Positions 7,235-16,133 of a stretch of 64,000 nucleotides of DNA are shown in pieces. Under the pieces are notes generated by a model. The model did not search any database and had not been told where the DNA came from. It was given only the letters and a program-made list of their open reading frames with translations. The stretch is from Methanofollis ethanolicus (GTDB lineage Archaea; Halobacteriota; Methanomicrobia; Methanomicrobiales; Methanofollaceae): contig NZ_BCNW01000001.1 in NCBI RefSeq assembly GCF_001571385.1, forward strand, positions 992,001 through 1,056,000, given 5' to 3'. Every line of letters begins with the position of its first letter. Positions within the stretch are counted from its first letter, which is position 1. The position numbers were made by a program, and so were the translations under genes.

Positions 7235-8142
7235 GGTCTTTCGTCTCCGTTTTCGGTTCTGTTTTGCGCCTCTTCGCTGGAATCGCGGAGGGGGTACGCT
7301 TCGACGATCCGACCGATGAGATCGGTGTCCGCGTTTCTGATTTCTACGTCCTCCTGCGTGAGGCTGATTTCGGTCACGACCTCCACTCCCCGCGAAGCGA
7401 GCGCCTTCCTGAGGAGGGGGAGGGCTTCGCCGGGCTGGCCACAGCAGGTGACGAAGACCACGGCCTTCTTCCCCTCGCAGCCTGAAAGCGCCTTTACGGC
7501 GGCATTGATCGGCGGGGCCGGCTTCCAGGCCCAGACCGGCGTGCCGATGATGAGCAGGTCGTAGGGCGAGACGTCGATCTCTTCGGGAACGATCGGATCG
7601 CAGGCCCCTTTCCGCGAGCGCAGGACGCCGGTCGTGTATGCGGTGAAGGTTGAGTAGTCCTTCTGTGTCTTCACCTCCACGAGATCGCAGCTGCAAGCAC
7701 TCTGTATCTGGCGGGCGACGTTCCGGGTCACGCCGGTATAGGAGTAATAGACGACGCAGGCGTTCAGGGCGGTGCTCCGTATCGTCCTGCGGACCATCTC
7801 CCGGTCGCACGTGTCCATCACGCTGGCGTACATCTGATCGAGGTACTCCCTGAGCGTCACCATCCGGTCCCGGTTGATGGTGTGGTAGACATACAGTCCC
7901 TCCCGCCGGGACTCGACAATCCCCACCCCTTTCAGGGTCTTGAGGTGCTGGGAGGCGGCCGGCTGGGAGATGCCGAGCCTTTCCGCAAGATCGGAAACCC
8001 CGAGTTTTCCCGTCGTATCCGTCGCCAGCAGGTAGATGATCTTGAGCCTGGTGAGGTCGCCGAGGACCTTGAAAGCTCCTGCCATCTCGGAAACGATCTT
8101 GCAGAGCCTGTCGTCGGCATCGCATCTGTTACGTGCGCCCAT
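7231..8142 (-). CDS. ArsR-type regulator fused to a flavodoxin domain
   Basis: The 303-aa protein starts with a winged-helix ArsR domain (about 15-95: FKVLGDLTRLKIIYLL, LGISQPAASQHLKTLKG). After a linker comes a flavodoxin domain (about 128-275: VVYYSYTGVTRNVARQIQ, YDLLIIGTPVWAWKPAPP, KAVVFVTCCGQPGEA). Classical ArsR metal-binding Cys pairs are absent from the HTH region, though Cys residues occur in and after the linker. The fusion suggests DNA binding controlled by flavin redox state. It is the first gene of a three-gene operon and probably regulates it. Confidence 0.88.
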   Translation of the reverse strand: MGARNRCDADDRLCKIVSEMAGAFKVLGDLTRLKIIYLLATDTTGKLGVSDLAERLGISQPAASQHLKTLKGVGIVESRREGLYVYHTINRDRMVTLREYLDQMYASVMDTCDREMVRRTIRSTALNACVVYYSYTGVTRNVARQIQSACSCDLVEVKTQKDYSTFTAYTTGVLRSRKGACDPIVPEEIDVSPYDLLIIGTPVWAWKPAPPINAAVKALSGCEGKKAVVFVTCCGQPGEALPLLRKALASRGVEVVTEISLTQEDVEIRNADTDLIGRIVEAYPLRDSSEEAQNRTENGDERP

Positions 8143-8180
8143 GCAACTGCATAATGATATGCTTATATTGTTATATAATT
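8138..8180 (-). promoter_or_regulatory. Promoter and candidate operator of the redox cassette
   Basis: On the minus strand a TTATATAA box (about 8171-8178) sits about 30 bp before the ATG at 8142. Between them are the inverted repeats ATGCA-GT-TGCAT (8141-8152, covering the start codon) and GCATA-TCAT-TATGC (about 8149-8162). A dimeric ArsR protein bound here would block transcription start, so autoregulation is plausible. Confidence 0.5.
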
Positions 8181-8398
8181 TTGCGCAGGCCCACCGTACA
8201 AGCGGGAGGCGGAGAGGCCGATCAACGCTATCATGTGGAAAAAAGAACCTTGTCAGCGCGGTTTATTTTCTGCCTGCGACTCGGTGCGGTGTTTCGTCGG
8301 CCTGCCCCTCTCCACCCACACAGAAAAAGGAACGGCGGTTATAACTCCTGTCAGGAATATCTGTTGTAACTGAATACGGCCAGGAGCACTTTCTGGCA

Positions 8399-8765
8399 AC
8401 AGGGGATTGGAGATGTCTCGTGGTACGCGTTCTTCACGATGCTGGAGTAAACGTGCCGGAAGTACGGGAAGACTCTCCTGAAGATCGGACGGTTCGATCC
8501 CTCCTCAAAGATATGCAGTAACTGTGGGCATCTCAAGCAGGATCTTGCCCTCTCTGACAGGGAGTGGATCTGTCCTGATTGTGGTATTCATCACGACCGC
8601 GATGTCAACGCGGCGATCAATATCAAGAAGTTTGCCCTGCAAGAACAGAATCTTGTTGGGGTATCAGGTGCGGAACGCACCGTTGAGCCTGTGGACTTGC
8701 CTCAGGAGAGGGAGGATGAAGCAGGAAGCCACGCCCAACAGGCGCGTGGTAGTTCACCCCGGTAA
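8399..8765 (+). pseudogene. 3' remnant of an IS200/IS605-family TnpB gene
   Basis: The frame encodes DVSWYAFFTMLE, an in-frame TAA (8448-8450), then RKYGKTLLKIGRFDPS and the TnpB zinc finger (CSNCG, CPDCG) followed by HHDRDVNAAINIKKFA, the last catalytic Asp region of the RuvC-like nuclease. Everything upstream of the C-terminal third is missing and the TAA replaces the usual Tyr-Lys. The stop at 8763 lies across the truncated end of the permease gene on the other strand. It cannot encode an active nuclease; its 3' end might still keep guide-RNA sequence. Confidence 0.85.
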
Positions 8766-9168
8766 AGAGGAGGATGACGGCGATGATCAGCGCGTGCTTT
8801 CCGGCGGCGCTCCACGCTGCGGGGAGGTACGACGCCCCGTAACTCCCGAAGGCGTAGGCGTAGAGCGCGATCATCACGATATAACTCTCCCAGAGCAGGA
8901 CGTTCAGTCCGCCCGAGAGTAGACCTCCTCCGAAGGCTTTGTCCAGGAACCTGGTGGTTCCGCCCGCACTCGGGAACGCCACCGAGAGACGGGCGTACGA
9001 GTACGAGGTGACGAGAGCGACGATCCCCGCCAGGAGAAACGCGACCGGTGTCCCTCCCTTCCCGAGGTCCGCGGCAAGGCCGAGAACGGCGAAGATGCCG
9101 CCGCCGACCATCCCGCCGATCCCGATGGCGACGACCTGGACGAGGCCGAGACTCCGGTTCGCCGTTAT
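8752..9168 (-). pseudogene. APC-family amino acid permease, 3' truncated
   Basis: The frame starts TANRSLGLVQVVAIGIGGMV and continues GGGIFAVLGLAADLGKGGTP, the N-terminal helices of an APC-superfamily transporter. After about 140 residues (VILLFTGVNY) it runs into the TnpB remnant, losing the remaining helices. At the expected start the codon is ATA (9166-9168) rather than ATG, overlapping the TAA of the upstream permease; an original ATGA overlap changed by one base is likely. Both changes indicate decay. Confidence 0.7.
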
Positions 9169-10414
9169 CTCCTCTCCTTCCCGATGAACTCCCTGATCTC
9201 GGCGGCCGCACGCTCTCCTTCTGGCGTGTCCTCGATGACGAAAAAGAGCGTCCCGGCAAGGAGGGCCGCGCCCCCGGCCGCCAGGACCGACAGGGGAAGG
9301 GTGACGAGCATGGGGATGCAGGAACCCGCGCCGACCAGGGGGAGGAGAGGGCCGAACGGAACCTTGAAGTAGGTCCGATCATCGGGGACGGTGTTGGTGA
9401 GATCGACGATCACCCCGAGGTTTCCGAGGAGGATCAGTCCTGCCGCGACGCCTGCCGAAGAAGCACGGCATTCGCCGGCTTTTCGCCCCTGAGGGCGGCA
9501 AAAAGTCCGGCGATCTGCTTTTCGGCCGCCATCGTGAGGATCGCCCTGGAACCGCCGATGATGTTGGCGTTCGCCGCCGAGAGCGTGGAAAATATCGCCC
9601 CGAGAGCGATGATCGTCTCTCCCCATCCGCCGAAGAAGACGACCGCGGCATCGAAGAGGCTGCTATCGCCGTACTCCGGAAGATGGGCGGCCAGGAGGGC
9701 GACCTCGACGCCGCAGTAGATCACGGCGACGATCCCGATCGAGGCGAGGGTGGCGAGGGGGAAGACCCGCGCCGAACTCCTGATCTCGCCGCCCATCATC
9801 GTCGCGACCTGGAAACCGAGATAGGCGAAGAAGACCATCGCAACACCGTCGAACATCGTACCGGTCCCGTGGGGGAAGAAGGGTGTGAGGTCTGCAGGCG
9901 TGAGATATGTCGCCCCAACGGCCGCCACCAGGGTAAGGATGGCGATCTTCACTGCGACGAGGGCCACCTCGGCCCGTCCGGCCTCGGCGGTGCTCCTCAG
10001 GTTGAGGACAGTGAGCAGGGCGAGACCCGCAAGGGCTGCGGTCCTGGGGTCGAAGGCAGTGCCGAGAAGGCGGTTTGCATAGATGCCGAGGCCGAGAAGG
10101 ACGAAGGCCGAGGCGATGGTGACGCTGATGTACATCCCCCACCCGGCAAGAAAACCGGGATACGGCCCGAGCATCCGGTGGGCATAGAGATATCCGCCAC
10201 CGTCGCCCGGGCAGATGCTCGCAAGGACGGCATAGGACAGACCGGTGAAGGCGACGAGGATACCGCAGAGATATGACAGAATGGCCGAGGGCCCGGCCGT
10301 CTGTATCATGAGGCCGGAGAGCACGAAAACTCCTGCTCCTACCATGTTTCCGACTGCGAGGGCGACCGCGGTGCCTGCGCTGAGCCTACCGCTGCGGGTG
10401 TAACCGTCGTCCAT
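9165..10414 (-). pseudogene. APC-family amino acid permease, frameshifted
   Basis: The first 315 residues (MDDGYTRSGRLSAGTAVALA, NMVGAGVFVLSGLM to RGEKPANAVLL) are a normal APC transporter with about ten membrane helices. The frame then changes near 9450-9470, and the rest (AAGLILLGNLGVIVDLTNTV to FIGKERR) is read in another frame down to 9165. The joined product would be about 415 aa, normal for the family. It is the first of two damaged tandem permease genes. A single-base sequencing error is the alternative, but the neighbouring decay favours a real lesion. Confidence 0.7.
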
Positions 10415-10453
10415 CAGGTTACAGCCATGTCCCTTCGGTAAAAAAAGAGATCC

Positions 10454-11758
10454 TCAGATATGGAGGAGATAGGGCAACGCGATCAGCCCGAGCATCATCG
10501 AGAGGAGGACCCAGGAGACGAAGGTGACGATCGCCTGCCCGTATCGGCCCCATCCCCGCGGTTCGAGGACGCGGTCGACCCCCTCCTTGAGGATGTAGCC
10601 GCCGTCGAGGGGCACCATCGGGATGGCATTGAAGATCCCGACATTGATGTTGATCCAGGCCGACCAGAAGAGGAAGTGGACGATTCCCCAGAAGAAGGGG
10701 AAGGGCTCCTCGTAGTAGGCCGCGGCCGGGGTCTCGAAGGCGAGCACCTTCAACTGCTGGCCGCCGACAGACATGTCGAAGGGGATGGTGACAAAGCGCA
10801 ACCAGCCTATGGGGGAGAACATCTGTCCGACCATGCCCTGCACGCTTGCGGCGTCGTAGTAGTAGATACCCATGTAGCCCGAACTTCTCGGCCCGACCTG
10901 TGCGGTGATCGCCTCGGGCCATGCCGTCAGGTTGAGGGTGCGGTCTGTCAGGACACCGTCCTTCTCGACGGTGAGGCTGAGGCGGTCGCCGGGACTCGTC
11001 GTGTCGAGGGCCGCCGTCACCTCGTCCCGCGTCGCGACCGGGACGCCGTTGACCTCTGTTATGACGCTCGGCGTCGGCAGGCCCGCGTCATATGCCGGAC
11101 CCCCCTCGTAGACCCCGTAGACCGCCGGGGAACTGAGGGGCGTCGCCATCCCCACGACCAGGATGAAGAGCACGAAACATATGCCGCCGATGACAATATT
11201 GTTCGTGATCCCGGCGCCAAGCATCCTGGCCTTCGGCCAGCCGCGGACACGCTCCGCGTCCTCCTCGTCGGGCTCGACAAAGGCCCCGATCGGGATGACC
11301 GCATAGAGCAGGCCGGCGCTCTTCACTTTTATGTCCTCGATCCTGCAGAGGATGCCGTGGCCTGCCTCGTGGATCACGAGGGTGAGGAAGAACGCGAACC
11401 AGACCGCGAGGGTCGAGGGGACGTACTCGTTGATCCCCGGGAGGAGGAGGATATTCTGGGGCTTGTAGATCCCGGTCGGCTCGGGCTGGGTGACAAGGGT
11501 GACGTTGAAGGCGAAGACGAGCATGAGGGTCATCAGCACGGCCGAGATGATCACCATGACGACCCCGACCGTCCCGTAGGCGCGGAGTACCCGGGAGTAC
11601 GGCCTGAACCAGTCGAAGACCCCGACGTTTTCCGTCTTGATCATCATGATCGGACCATAGAACCCGATATGGTCGGCAAATTTCCCGGTCGCCTTCACGT
11701 ACGCGGCCGCCAGGATGTAGATGCCGAGAAGAAGTATGAGGATCGTTACCCAGTCCAT
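10454..11758 (-). CDS. Site-2 protease-like M50 membrane metalloprotease with PDZ domain
   Basis: The 434-aa protein has the zinc motif HEAGH (residues 130-134) in a membrane helix and the second M50 motif NAIPMVPLDGGYIL near residue 380. A PDZ domain (about 215-300; PAYDAGLPTPSVITEVNGVP) sits between. This is the architecture of the S2P/RseP group, which cut membrane proteins within the bilayer, often to release regulators. No anti-sigma-like substrate is adjacent. A TATA-like TTTATATAT lies near 11885-11895 on this strand, giving a leader of about 100 nt. Confidence 0.92.
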   Translation of the reverse strand: MDWVTILILLLGIYILAAAYVKATGKFADHIGFYGPIMMIKTENVGVFDWFRPYSRVLRAYGTVGVVMVIISAVLMTLMLVFAFNVTLVTQPEPTGIYKPQNILLLPGINEYVPSTLAVWFAFFLTLVIHEAGHGILCRIEDIKVKSAGLLYAVIPIGAFVEPDEEDAERVRGWPKARMLGAGITNNIVIGGICFVLFILVVGMATPLSSPAVYGVYEGGPAYDAGLPTPSVITEVNGVPVATRDEVTAALDTTSPGDRLSLTVEKDGVLTDRTLNLTAWPEAITAQVGPRSSGYMGIYYYDAASVQGMVGQMFSPIGWLRFVTIPFDMSVGGQQLKVLAFETPAAAYYEEPFPFFWGIVHFLFWSAWININVGIFNAIPMVPLDGGYILKEGVDRVLEPRGWGRYGQAIVTFVSWVLLSMMLGLIALPYLLHI

Positions 11759-11957
11759 CTGAGAATAGTTGTGGTTGCCGCATCCAGATAAGGGTTCTCG
11801 CCCGGGGAGGCGGCACCGTCGCTCTCCGCGGTTTTATTCAGATATTGTGCGGTAATCCCGGCCATCTGGATGCAATCGAAATGTAATATATAAATCGACA
11901 GAAATTTCGGTGTCGTCCTGCCCAAAAAGTATTATATCAACGCTTTTTTCGACAGGA

Positions 11958-12593
11958 TCAGAAATCGCCGAGCGTCGCCTGGTGCCGCCTGTCCATCAGC
12001 CGCGCCACCGTCTCCCAGCTCTGCCGGGCACAGGCGGGGGGCATGCCATGGCCGGAGATGTAGTCCTTCAGGTACGTGATGGTCGCCTGGTCGGAGGGAT
12101 ACCCGCTCCCGATCTCCCCCTCTTCGGCGTGCAGTGCCTCGATCGCGTGGTCACGCGTCACCTTTGCGACGATGGAGGCGGCCGAGACGACAGGGAAGAG
12201 GGCGTCGCCGTGGTGGCGGGCGACGACCGTGCAGGCCCCGCCCAGGAGCGCGGCGACCGTCGTCCCGTACCGCTCCTCGTTCACATCGCAGGCATCGACA
12301 TAGGCGGTCAGCGGGGCGAGGGCGCGGATCGCGTCGGCATGCCCCCGGGCCACCAGGGCGTTCATGGTCATCTCCCGGCGCAGGCGGTCGATCTCGGCCG
12401 CCGATATCTCGACCACTGTCCAGGGGAAGGAACCCGTGATCTCGGCATAGAGCCTCTCGCGCTGCCGGGGGGTGAGGGCCTTGGAGTCCCGCACCCCTGC
12501 CGGCAGGTCGGCCTCCCTCTCGCACCCGACCGCCCCGACCACCATCGGGCCGAGGACCGCGCCTTTCCCGGCCTCGTCGACGCCGCATATCAT
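11958..12593 (-). CDS. rnhB: Ribonuclease HII
   Basis: The 211-aa protein begins MICGVDEAGKGAVLGPMVVG, with the catalytic Asp6-Glu7 pair of RNase HII, and contains YVDACDVN and ASIVAKVTRDHAIE, the remaining conserved catalytic regions. It removes ribonucleotides and RNA primers from DNA. Length is normal. It is divergent from the potassium-channel regulator gene, with 56 bp between start codons. Confidence 0.95.
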   Translation of the reverse strand: MICGVDEAGKGAVLGPMVVGAVGCEREADLPAGVRDSKALTPRQRERLYAEITGSFPWTVVEISAAEIDRLRREMTMNALVARGHADAIRALAPLTAYVDACDVNEERYGTTVAALLGGACTVVARHHGDALFPVVSAASIVAKVTRDHAIEALHAEEGEIGSGYPSDQATITYLKDYISGHGMPPACARQSWETVARLMDRRHQATLGDF

Positions 12594-12649
12594 GGGAAGA
12601 GGGTACGATGCACAAGATATTTCAAGACAGGGGCGGCAAACTGGTGTAG

Positions 12650-13318
12650 ATGTACCTCATCATCGTGGGCCTCGGGGGAATTGGACGAAACCTGACGGCG
12701 ATATCCGCAGAACACGGCGATTCTGTCGTCGTCATCGACCAGGACGAGTCGAAGTGCAACGATATCCTCGACCACTATGATGTGCTTGCGATCACCGGCG
12801 ACTCCACAGACAGTTCTGTCCTGGACGATGCCGGGATCGACCGGGCGCAGAGCCTTGTCGCCACCACGAGCGACGATGCCGTCAACCTGATGACCTGCTG
12901 GCTGGCAAAACGCTACAATGTCCCGAACGTCGTCTCCATCGTGAACCAGAAGGAACACTCTGCCCTCTTCAAGGAGGTCGGCGTGAAGATCAGCGAGAAC
13001 CCGGACGAACTTGTGGCGAACCGCCTGTATTACTGGGCCGAGAACCCGAACATGCAGCAGCTTGCCTCCATCCCTGGCGGGACAATCTTCGAGATCGTCG
13101 CCGAGGACGGTGCGCCGATCATCGACCACGAGATCAAAGAACTCGAAGTGAAGAACTTCGTCTTCATCGCCATCCGCCGGGCTGGCGGCGAACTGATCAT
13201 CCCGAGCGGGCAGGTGAAGATCCGGCCGGGCGACAATATCACCGTCTTTACCAAGAAGGAAGCCGAGTCCGAGTGTCTCGACATCCTCAACAGGCAGCTG
13301 AAAAAGGCCGGGGAATAA
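12650..13318 (+). CDS. TrkA/KtrA-type potassium channel regulator (RCK domains)
   Basis: The 222-aa protein has an RCK_N nucleotide-binding domain (MYLIIVGLGGIGRNL; VVVIDQDESKCNDI; ATTSDDAVNLMTCWLAKR) and an RCK_C ligand domain (about 140-215; ELIIPSGQVKIRPGDNITVF). Such subunits gate K+ transporters in response to NAD(H), ATP or c-di-AMP. No channel gene is adjacent. A TATA-like GATATTTC about 30 bp before the ATG suggests a nearly leaderless transcript. Confidence 0.9.
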   Translation: MYLIIVGLGGIGRNLTAISAEHGDSVVVIDQDESKCNDILDHYDVLAITGDSTDSSVLDDAGIDRAQSLVATTSDDAVNLMTCWLAKRYNVPNVVSIVNQKEHSALFKEVGVKISENPDELVANRLYYWAENPNMQQLASIPGGTIFEIVAEDGAPIIDHEIKELEVKNFVFIAIRRAGGELIIPSGQVKIRPGDNITVFTKKEAESECLDILNRQLKKAGE

Positions 13319-13368
13319 AAAAAGTATGCGGCAGGCCCGTCAGGACCTGGCCTCTTTTTAACCTTTAT
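13317..13368. terminator. Shared terminator between convergent genes
   Basis: A-rich sequence after the TAA of the RCK gene and a CTTTTTAACCTTTATT stretch before the stop of the reductase gene give T-tracts on each strand in the 50-bp convergent gap. Confidence 0.4.
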
Positions 13369-14565
13369 TCAGATGAGGGCGTGTGTCAGTCCCTTGAGTT
13401 CGAGGAGCATCTTCGGGTTTCTCTTGATGATCTCGGTGAGGAGGGCCATTACCGTGATCTCGCTGAAGTTGATGCCTTCGATGGATTGGGCAAGGGTGTT
13501 CATCTTCTCGTCGGAGAGGGTGATGAAGTACTCCTTCACCTTATAGTTCCGCTCGAGGGTCTTGCCCATCTTCGCCTGCCGCCACCCGGCGTCGTAGGGC
13601 ATCAGGGCCTCCTTCGAGGTGTCGCCCTGTGCGATTGCCTTCGCCGCCACCTCCGCGGCAAGCCTGCCGGTGATCATGGCGTTGCCGATACCGCCGCCGG
13701 TGATGGGGTCGACGACACGTGCAGCATCGCCCACGATCATCAGGCCGTCGGCCACCGTGCAGGGGAGGGGCCTCGATACCGGGTCGCCGCCGAAGATGCA
13801 CTCGATGATCTTGCCGTTCGGGAAGTTCTCGCGCATGAACCTGTCAAGATAGTCCCGTGCCCGCATATCGGGCTTGTTCTTCGACGCCGGGATGCCGATG
13901 CCGATATTGGCGCTCCGCTCGCCCTTGGCGAAGACCCACAGGTAGCCCTGCGGGGCGACGTCGTTGCCGAGGTAGAAGTCGTTCGAGTTCGGGTCGATAT
14001 CGATATCGGTGACGAGGTACTGGATGCAGCTCATCATCTCGGTCAGCGGGATGGTGGTGTCGATGCCGCACCAGCGTGCGAATTTCGCCTCGACGCCGTC
14101 GGCGGCGATGGTGACCTTCGCCCTCACATCCTGCCTCTTTCCGCAGCACTCGACGACGGCACCGCGGACGTGGCGCCCTTCCATGATCGGGGCAACGGCG
14201 CGGGTCTTCACAAAGACATCAGACCCTGCCTTCGATGCCTGCCAGACGAGTTCGCGGTCGAAGACCTTCCTGTCGAGGACATAGCCGACCTCTGCGCCGG
14301 CCTTGTTCTCATCGAGGGCGATGGTCGTGCCGTCAGGGGCGACGATCCGCGCCCTCTTGATATCGGCGGAGACCCAGCGGGGGTCGGGCTCGATAAAACT
14401 CTTCAGGAGTTCTTTGCCGATCCCTTCGGCACACCGGACCGGTGCTCCGATCGCCGGCCGTTTCTCGATCAGGCAGACCGAGAGACCCAATCTGGCAGCG
14501 GTCCATGCTGCAAGGGCCCCTCCGGGTCCGCCGCCGACGACAAGAACGTCGTACTCATTCTTCAT
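13369..14565 (-). CDS. Digeranylgeranylglycerophospholipid reductase
   Basis: The 398-aa flavoprotein starts [20 protein letters not shown], an FAD-binding GxGxxG fold, and has [20 protein letters not shown], the second FAD motif of the geranylgeranyl reductase family. These enzymes saturate the double bonds of archaeal isoprenoid lipids. A GGR next to a small two-cluster ferredoxin is a known arrangement; the overlap here (ferredoxin stop inside this start region) implies the ferredoxin gives it electrons. Length and motifs are complete. Confidence 0.92.
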   Translation of the reverse strand: MKNEYDVLVVGGGPGGALAAWTAARLGLSVCLIEKRPAIGAPVRCAEGIGKELLKSFIEPDPRWVSADIKRARIVAPDGTTIALDENKAGAEVGYVLDRKVFDRELVWQASKAGSDVFVKTRAVAPIMEGRHVRGAVVECCGKRQDVRAKVTIAADGVEAKFARWCGIDTTIPLTEMMSCIQYLVTDIDIDPNSNDFYLGNDVAPQGYLWVFAKGERSANIGIGIPASKNKPDMRARDYLDRFMRENFPNGKIIECIFGGDPVSRPLPCTVADGLMIVGDAARVVDPITGGGIGNAMITGRLAAEVAAKAIAQGDTSKEALMPYDAGWRQAKMGKTLERNYKVKEYFITLSDEKMNTLAQSIEGINFSEITVMALLTEIIKRNPKMLLELKGLTHALI

Positions 14566-14734
14566 CGGTCACCTCCAGAGCTCCGAGCGGGCAGGCCTTC
14601 GTGCAGATGCCGCAGCAGCGGCAGATGTCGCTCTCGACTGTCAGGTACGCATCGACGAGTTCGAGAGCCCCTTCAGGGCAGACCGAAACACATGCGCCGC
14701 AGTAGCCACATATTTCCCGGTGAATTTGAAGCAT
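14555..14734 (-). CDS. Small 2[4Fe-4S] ferredoxin, partner of the lipid reductase
   Basis: This 59-aa protein starts [20 protein letters not shown] and contains [12 protein letters not shown], giving two CxxCxxCxxxCP cluster motifs typical of clostridial-type ferredoxins. Its last 11 bases overlap the first codons of the geranylgeranyl reductase gene, so the two are translationally coupled. The likely role is electron delivery to that FAD enzyme for lipid saturation. Confidence 0.92.
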   Translation of the reverse strand: MLQIHREICGYCGACVSVCPEGALELVDAYLTVESDICRCCGICTKACPLGALEVTDEE

Positions 14735-14967
14735 TGTAATCAGTATTATACCGCCTTTCCATTAATCTTATCTTCCCTTTTCTGCCGTCGGCCTTTCCGG
14801 AAATATGGGTAATTGCAGGGATTATCTCAGGGATATGGACAATCGACCGGTTCTTTTCCTGTGGTGCCGGGATCCGTATCCCTCCGACGGATTGGTCCGG
14901 CGGTGACCCGCGGGGGCCTGCTATCAGGGAGAATGCTGCCGCGAAACCGGTGCTCTTTGTCCTTCTC

Positions 14968-16125
14968 TCAGACCTGCCTGACCGCGATCTCCCGGCCGCT
15001 CGTCCGGGTGTATCCGGCGATCCTCTCGACAGTATGGGCGACCATGCCGCCCGAGGTCAGGATCAGGGAGTCTTCGCCGTTCACGGCGCGTAACAGGCAC
15101 TTGTCGATGACGCCGTAGGTGAAGTCGAGGTCTATCCCCGCCTCCCGCGCCACCTTCTTTGCCTTCGTCCCCATGGCGCCGACCCACACCGGTGCGCTCC
15201 CCGCGAGGAGATGGGCGAGTGCGGTGGTGCCGTCAGGGCCAGCGACGTCCCTGAGATAGATGATGCCGTGGCCGTCGCGGCTCACGCCGCCGCGGAGACG
15301 GCACTCGATGAGGTCGGTGAAGGCGAGTGCGCTCTTCGGCGGTGCGGCGTCGGCCAGCACGCGCCGGCCCCTCAGTTCCCGGAAGAGGTCCAGCACGGTC
15401 GGGGGTTTGAGGCGCGCCCGGGCGAGGTGGGTGCTGTCGGCGAAGATCTCTTCTGGCGCTCCCATCCTGAGCACCGCCCCGGCCTCCATGAGCACGACCT
15501 TGTCGGCCCAGCGGTAGGCGAGTTCGACGTCGTGCGTCGAGAGGAGGATCGTTCGGCCGCCATGGTTCATCTCGTCGAGGAGGTCCATCACCTCCTCGGA
15601 GGTCGCGGGGTCGAGGGAACTTGTCGGTTCGTCGAAGACGAGCACCTCGGGGTCCATCGCGAGCACCCCCGCAATGGCGACCCTCTTCTTCTCCCCGCCT
15701 GAGAGGTGGTGAGGTGGGCGTTTCTCGTAGCCGGAGAGGCCGACATAGTGGAGGGCGTCGCCGACGACTTTTTTCACCGTCTCCTGCGGCATGCCGAGGT
15801 TCGCCGGCCCGAAGGCGACATCCTGCCAGACTGTCGGGGCAAAGATCTGGGCGTCGGAGTTCTGGAAGACAAGGCCGACCGACCTCCGTACCTCGCGGAG
15901 GGAGCGGGCGTCGTACGCCACCGGCCTGCCGCCGACGAGGACCCTCCCTTTCGTCGGCCTGAGCATCCCGTTGCACATCAGGAGAAGGGTCGTCTTTCCC
16001 GCGCCATTCGGACCGACAAGGGCGACCTTGCTCCCTCTGCTGACGGCGATGTCGATCCCTTTCAGGGACTCGGGGCGGTCGGGGTAGGCAAAGTGCACGT
16101 TCTGGAATTCGATTGCTGCTGTCAT
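14968..16125 (-). CDS. cbiO: Cobalt ECF transporter ATPase CbiO with C-terminal extension
   Basis: The 385-aa protein has a complete ABC ATPase: Walker A GPNGAGKTTLLL, Q-loop FQNSDAQIF, signature LSGGEKKRVAIAG, Walker B VLVFDEPTSSLD and the switch His in STHDVEL. It powers cobalt uptake with CbiMNQ. About 110 residues after the ATPase (from near 270) form an extra alpha/beta domain containing VWVGAMGTKAKKVAREAGID and DSLILTSGGMVAHTVERI, which was not recognised. The ATG at 16125 is 8 bp after the CbiQ stop. Last gene of the cbiMNQO operon. Confidence 0.93.
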   Translation of the reverse strand: MTAAIEFQNVHFAYPDRPESLKGIDIAVSRGSKVALVGPNGAGKTTLLLMCNGMLRPTKGRVLVGGRPVAYDARSLREVRRSVGLVFQNSDAQIFAPTVWQDVAFGPANLGMPQETVKKVVGDALHYVGLSGYEKRPPHHLSGGEKKRVAIAGVLAMDPEVLVFDEPTSSLDPATSEEVMDLLDEMNHGGRTILLSTHDVELAYRWADKVVLMEAGAVLRMGAPEEIFADSTHLARARLKPPTVLDLFRELRGRRVLADAAPPKSALAFTDLIECRLRGGVSRDGHGIIYLRDVAGPDGTTALAHLLAGSAPVWVGAMGTKAKKVAREAGIDLDFTYGVIDKCLLRAVNGEDSLILTSGGMVAHTVERIAGYTRTSGREIAVRQV

Positions 16126-16133
16126 GGTCGTTC

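Noticed and set aside
13273-14739. Long open frame (488 codons) antisense to the geranylgeranyl reductase
   Set aside because: High G+C lowers stop frequency; composition is Asp/Gly/Arg-rich with no domain, and the opposite strand has a complete known enzyme.
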